NCBI GenBank assembly: GCA_903866355.1
Contig: CAIPNE010000684.1
Coordinates: forward strand, 1-17,227
DNA: 17,227 nt
Direction of reading: 5' to 3'
DNA from: an uncultured Gammaproteobacteria bacterium
Lineage (GTDB): Bacteria > Pseudomonadota > Gammaproteobacteria > Ga0077536
Shown here: in pieces, positions 14,601 through 17,227 of the stretch
Layout: every line of letters begins with the position of its first letter
Numbering within the stretch: the first letter of the stretch is position 1
Made by a program: the position numbers and the translations under genes
Notes under the pieces: model-generated
Seen by the model: the letters and a program-made list of their open reading frames with translations, nothing else
What the model was told of the DNA's origin: nothing
Databases searched by the model: none

Positions 14601-15453
14601 GGGGATTGGGCGCACCTCGAGGGCTGTCGCCAATGGTGAATTCCAGCTTGCCCTGATCCCGATAATCCACCAGCCACGACCCCACCTGGGCCGGCACCGG
14701 CTCGCTGAGCGGACCGGTCACCAGCAGTTGGCCCGCTTGCGAAGTCCAGCCCCGTACCAGGAGGTCGTTGAGCAACCAGCGTACCGCCGCGTACTGCCCG
14801 CCCATGACATTAGTGGCCTTGGCCCGGTCAACGACCACGCCTGCGCGCAGCATCTCTAAGAAAATGGCGTCAACGCTTTGCGGGTCCGCCCGCGCAAAGG
14901 GCGAACCCACCACCACCCGCGCCAACCCACCGTTAGCCGCCACCAAGTCCTGCAGTTGCAGCCGTCCGGGGCCATCAGCGGTGTCGTCGAGCAATAGCAC
15001 CGCGGGCCTGACGTCACGGATATAGGCCCACGCGTCGCTCACCCGCAACAGTTGACGCCGTACCGGCTGACCCAGCGTAAAAGCCAGCGCTGGTGCAACC
15101 CGCAGCTTGCTGCTTGCCGGTCGGAGGATAGTGGCCCCGTTGTTAAGCCATTGGTCTTTGAGGATAGCCAGCGTGATCGCCCGGTCACTGTGGAGCCTGG
15201 CGCGACCCATGGGCGTCGTGAGGTCGGCACGAAAGCCGGCCGGCGGCGTCTTCAGGGTGAGTTCGCGCACCACGGTGCGCTGAATGCTGTAGGCGTCCTC
15301 GATCGTCAAAGCAGGGTCTAGCGTGGTCAGAATCGGCAGCGGCTGGCGGGCGCGTATCTGCGTGAGGACGACATCCGCCCAGCTATCGAGAACACTCCAG
15401 GCAGATGCCGCAGCGGGCCAAAAAATCAGACAGATGAAAAGACGCAGGCGCAT
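14593..15453 (-). CDS. exported 2-keto-4-pentenoate hydratase-fold protein, metal ligands apparently missing
   Basis: The 286-aa product begins with a signal peptide, MRLRLFICLIFWPAAASA, with likely cleavage before Trp19. The rest follows the MhpD/HpcG (fumarylacetoacetase-like) pattern: a helical start (TIEDAYSIQRTVV), GFRADLTTPMGRARL, LRVAPALAFTLGQPV, DVRPAVLLLDD, LQDLVAANGGLARVVVG, NVMGGQYAAVRWLLNDLLVRG and QLLVTGPLSEPVPAQVG. In active family members the segment aligned with RVAPAL reads I-E-A-E-I, and PAVL aligns with PALE. The metal-binding glutamates are therefore replaced by Ala120, Ala122 and Leu153. That and the export signal argue against ordinary hydratase activity. An upstream in-frame start (15567) would bury the signal peptide and is less likely. 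Ribosome binding site not obvious. Confidence 0.8.
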   Translation of the reverse strand: MRLRLFICLIFWPAAASAWSVLDSWADVVLTQIRARQPLPILTTLDPALTIEDAYSIQRTVVRELTLKTPPAGFRADLTTPMGRARLHSDRAITLAILKDQWLNNGATILRPASSKLRVAPALAFTLGQPVRRQLLRVSDAWAYIRDVRPAVLLLDDTADGPGRLQLQDLVAANGGLARVVVGSPFARADPQSVDAIFLEMLRAGVVVDRAKATNVMGGQYAAVRWLLNDLLVRGWTSQAGQLLVTGPLSEPVPAQVGSWLVDYRDQGKLEFTIGDSPRGAPNPLR

Positions 15454-15634
15454 ACGGTCCACTGGTTTTCTGAGGTTAAACGGGCACCCTGGCGAGAGGC
15501 TAGGCGCGATCGCGCTTGACGCTGCCGAACCAGCCCCGTGTAATGGCCGCAGGTCGTCAAGCCCCATGGAGAATACAGCGTCTGCGCGGGTGGCCCCAAG
15601 CCCCTAAGAGTCGCTCACGCACCGCCCTTAACGC

Positions 15635-17029
15635 ATGTCCCATACGCCGTCGTCGTCACTCTCGTACGCACTCGCCGCTTTCGCCGCCGGGCTCACCCCC
15701 GCGGACGTGCCGGCGGAGGCCTTTGCACGCGCCAAGTTGCACCTGCTAGATGCACTGGGTATTGGGCTGGCCGCCTCCACCTTCGATTTTGCCCGTGTGA
15801 CGGCACGCGCCTTGGCCGACTTAGATGAGCCCGGCAACAGTGTGGTCATTGGCCTAACCCAGCGTTATGCACTGCGCGACGCCATGCTGCTCAACGGGGT
15901 ACTGATTCACGGCTTAGATTTCGACGATACCCACGCCGCCAGCGTGGTGCATTGCTCGGCCAGCGCCGTGCCCTTGGTGCTGGGTGTGGGACAACGCCAC
16001 GGCGCGAGCGGTATGGCGGTGCTCACCGCCTATTTAGTCGCGCTGGAAATCGATGCCCGCCTGGGCGGCGTGGCGCACGGCACCCTGCAAAAGCGCGGCT
16101 GGCATCCCACCGGCATCATCGGCGCGTTTGGCTGCGCCGCGGCGGCCGGTCGTCTGCTGGGGGCATCGGCCAGCGGGATCACCGATGCGTTGGGTATTAC
16201 CCTGAGCATGGCGAGTGGCAATCTAGAATTTCTGCACGATGGGGCGTGGACCAAGCGCCTGCATCCGGGCTGGGCGGCGGTATCGGGGTTTACGGCGGCG
16301 GCCCTAGGGAAGGCGGGCTTTGAGGGCCCATCACAACCATTCGATGGTCGTTTTGGTCTGTTTAACTTGTTGATGGAAGCGTCGGAAACCTGCGACTTAT
16401 CCGCTGTGCAGACCCATCTTGGCAGCAGTTGGGCGGTGTTCGATAACGCCTTCAAGCCCTATCCCGCCTGCCATTTTCTGCATGCATTCATCGACTGCGC
16501 ACTCTTGGCGCGCGCGCGCCTCGACTGCACGCCAGACAACATTGTGCGCATCCAGGCGCTGATTCACCCGGACGAGGCACCTATCGTGTGCGAGCCCGTG
16601 CTCTCCAAACGGCGGCCCCGCAACTTCTATGACGCGCAGTTCAGCCTGTACTACGCGCTCGCCGCCACCCTGTGCAACGGCCGCTTTACGCTGGCCGAAC
16701 TGGATGCCGACGCACGCCAAGACGCCACCATCTTGGCGCTGGCAGACAAAGTGGACTGGGAAGTAGACGCCCACTCTCGCTACCCGCATAGCTACAGTGG
16801 GGCGGTGATTATTCATCTGCGTGACGGGCGTCAGGTAGAACTTCGCCAAGACCTCAATCGGGGTCACCCCGAGAACCCGATGAGTCACGCAGAAGTGTTA
16901 ATGAAGTTTCAGGACAACGCGCGCCGAGCATTGCCCGCCGAGCGCGTGGCTGCGCTGGCCGAGGCCGTGATGGATTTGGACAGCGCCCCGGATCTCAGCG
17001 CACTGACCAGCACCTTGGTACCCGTATGA
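15635..17029 (+). CDS. MmgE/PrpD family protein
   Basis: This full-length 464-aa MmgE/PrpD protein is cytoplasmic, with no signal peptide. The family includes 2-methylcitrate dehydratase, cis-aconitate decarboxylase and related lyases. Signature segments: HLLDALGIGLAAST (36-49), HGLDFDDTHAASVVHCSAS (92-110), RGWHPTGIIGAFGCAAAAGRLLG, WTKRLHPGWAA and FKPYPACHFLHAFID. The active-site-lid segment and C-terminal domain (HPENPMSHAEVLMKF) are intact. Substrate cannot be assigned: there is no prpC, prpB or acnM here, and many members of this family are not methylcitrate enzymes. ATG 15635 has no clear ribosome binding site. The stop overlaps the next gene by four bases (ATGA), so the two are probably translated together. 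Confidence 0.93.
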   Translation: MSHTPSSSLSYALAAFAAGLTPADVPAEAFARAKLHLLDALGIGLAASTFDFARVTARALADLDEPGNSVVIGLTQRYALRDAMLLNGVLIHGLDFDDTHAASVVHCSASAVPLVLGVGQRHGASGMAVLTAYLVALEIDARLGGVAHGTLQKRGWHPTGIIGAFGCAAAAGRLLGASASGITDALGITLSMASGNLEFLHDGAWTKRLHPGWAAVSGFTAAALGKAGFEGPSQPFDGRFGLFNLLMEASETCDLSAVQTHLGSSWAVFDNAFKPYPACHFLHAFIDCALLARARLDCTPDNIVRIQALIHPDEAPIVCEPVLSKRRPRNFYDAQFSLYYALAATLCNGRFTLAELDADARQDATILALADKVDWEVDAHSRYPHSYSGAVIIHLRDGRQVELRQDLNRGHPENPMSHAEVLMKFQDNARRALPAERVAALAEAVMDLDSAPDLSALTSTLVPV

Positions 17030-17227
17030 GGGCGCGCACCGTGGCGCGGCACGCCTGCTGGCTGCTCCTGCTATTGAACTGGGGTCCGGCCCACGCCGTG
17101 ACCGTCGTCGTGACACCCGAGCCGCAAGCGCCGGCCCTCGTCGTACCCGCCGCCGCGCCGCAAGCCGCGCCGCAAGCCGCGCCGAAAGCCGCGCCGAAAG
17201 CCGCGCCGAAAGCCGCGCCGAAAGCCG
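17026..17227 (+). CDS. start of an exported Ala/Pro/Lys-repeat protein (partial)
   Basis: Only the first 67 codons lie in the window. They encode a signal peptide (MRARTVARHACWLLLLLNWG, likely cleavage after AHA at 24). A short linker follows, and then a low-complexity run of AAPQ/AAPK units that continues off the edge. The ATG overlaps the PrpD stop by four bases. Such Ala-Pro-Lys linkers usually tether a globular envelope domain to the membrane or cross the periplasm, as in TonB/TolA-like or SPOR-type proteins. The functional domain is not visible, so no function is assigned. Confidence 0.7.
   Translation, partial: MRARTVARHACWLLLLLNWGPAHAVTVVVTPEPQAPALVVPAAAPQAAPQAAPKAAPKAAPKAAPKA
17152..17227 (+). 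repeat. 12-base tandem repeat coding AAPQ/AAPK
   Basis: Six complete 12-base units occur: GCCGCGCCGCAA twice (17152-17175), then GCCGCGCCGAAA four times (17176-17223), and a seventh begins at the window edge. Each unit adds four residues in frame, so slippage would change linker length without breaking the gene. Confidence 0.9.

Noticed and set aside
15504..15515. Palindrome GCGCGATCGCGC, which contains the cyanobacterial HIP1 octamer GCGATCGC
   Set aside because: A single occurrence in a GC-rich spacer between divergent genes. The gene content is not cyanobacterial and no second copy was noticed.

Overview
The window is GC-rich and densely coding, with genes on both strands. It looks like chromosomal DNA of a gammaproteobacterium. 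Supporting evidence is the set lpxH, ampD, ppiB, nadC and ppsA/ppsR, plus a Pro-Arg-His-Lys tRNA cluster with encoded CCA ends. I see no phage, transposon, CRISPR or plasmid functions. An H4F-linked one-carbon pair (mtdA/fchA), best known from methylotrophs, hints at methylotrophic or methyl-group-oxidising ancestry, but this is inference.

Layout. Positions 1-172 hold a stretch rich in nested complementary segments, of unknown class. An MFS permease (173-1402) follows and converges on a small heat shock protein gene (1622-2059, minus). That gene has a nested inverted repeat just upstream of its ribosome binding site. A small two-TM-type potassium channel (2401-2859, minus) comes next. Four tRNA genes on the minus strand (transcribed Pro-TGG, Arg-TCT, His-GTG, Lys-CTT; 3138-3571) are driven by a good sigma-70-like promoter at 3614-3642. 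The pair ppiB-lpxH runs plus (3764-5049) and its tail overlaps, by 63 bases, the converging ampD. ampD is the second gene of an overlapping egtD-ampD pair (4987-6598, minus). nadC (6722-7606, plus) is divergent from egtD, with a perfect 16-base palindrome between them.

The middle carries the one-carbon module. fchA (minus) and mtdA (plus) are divergent, and mtdA is followed by an unrecognised 241-aa gene. mtdA carries an apparent single-base deletion near 8596 that splits it into two frames. Next come ppsA (minus) and its regulator ppsR (plus), again divergent, giving control of PEP synthesis by reversible phosphorylation. An unrecognised multi-spanning permease follows ppsR closely.

The right end holds an exported protein of the MhpD/HpcG hydratase fold that appears to have lost all three metal-binding glutamates. 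After it come an MmgE/PrpD family protein and the start of an exported Ala-Pro-Lys repeat protein that runs off the window.

Recurring architecture: convergent pairs either overlap at their stop codons or are separated by only a few bases (lpxH/ampD, nadC/fchA, the 241-aa gene/ppsA, permease/hydratase-like), leaving no room for conventional terminators. The most interesting items are the apparently metal-less exported hydratase-like protein, the broken mtdA with its unknown downstream partner, the regulatory palindromes and tandem repeat in divergent promoter regions, and the possible structured RNA at the left edge. I found no clear evidence of a wholly new multi-gene system.
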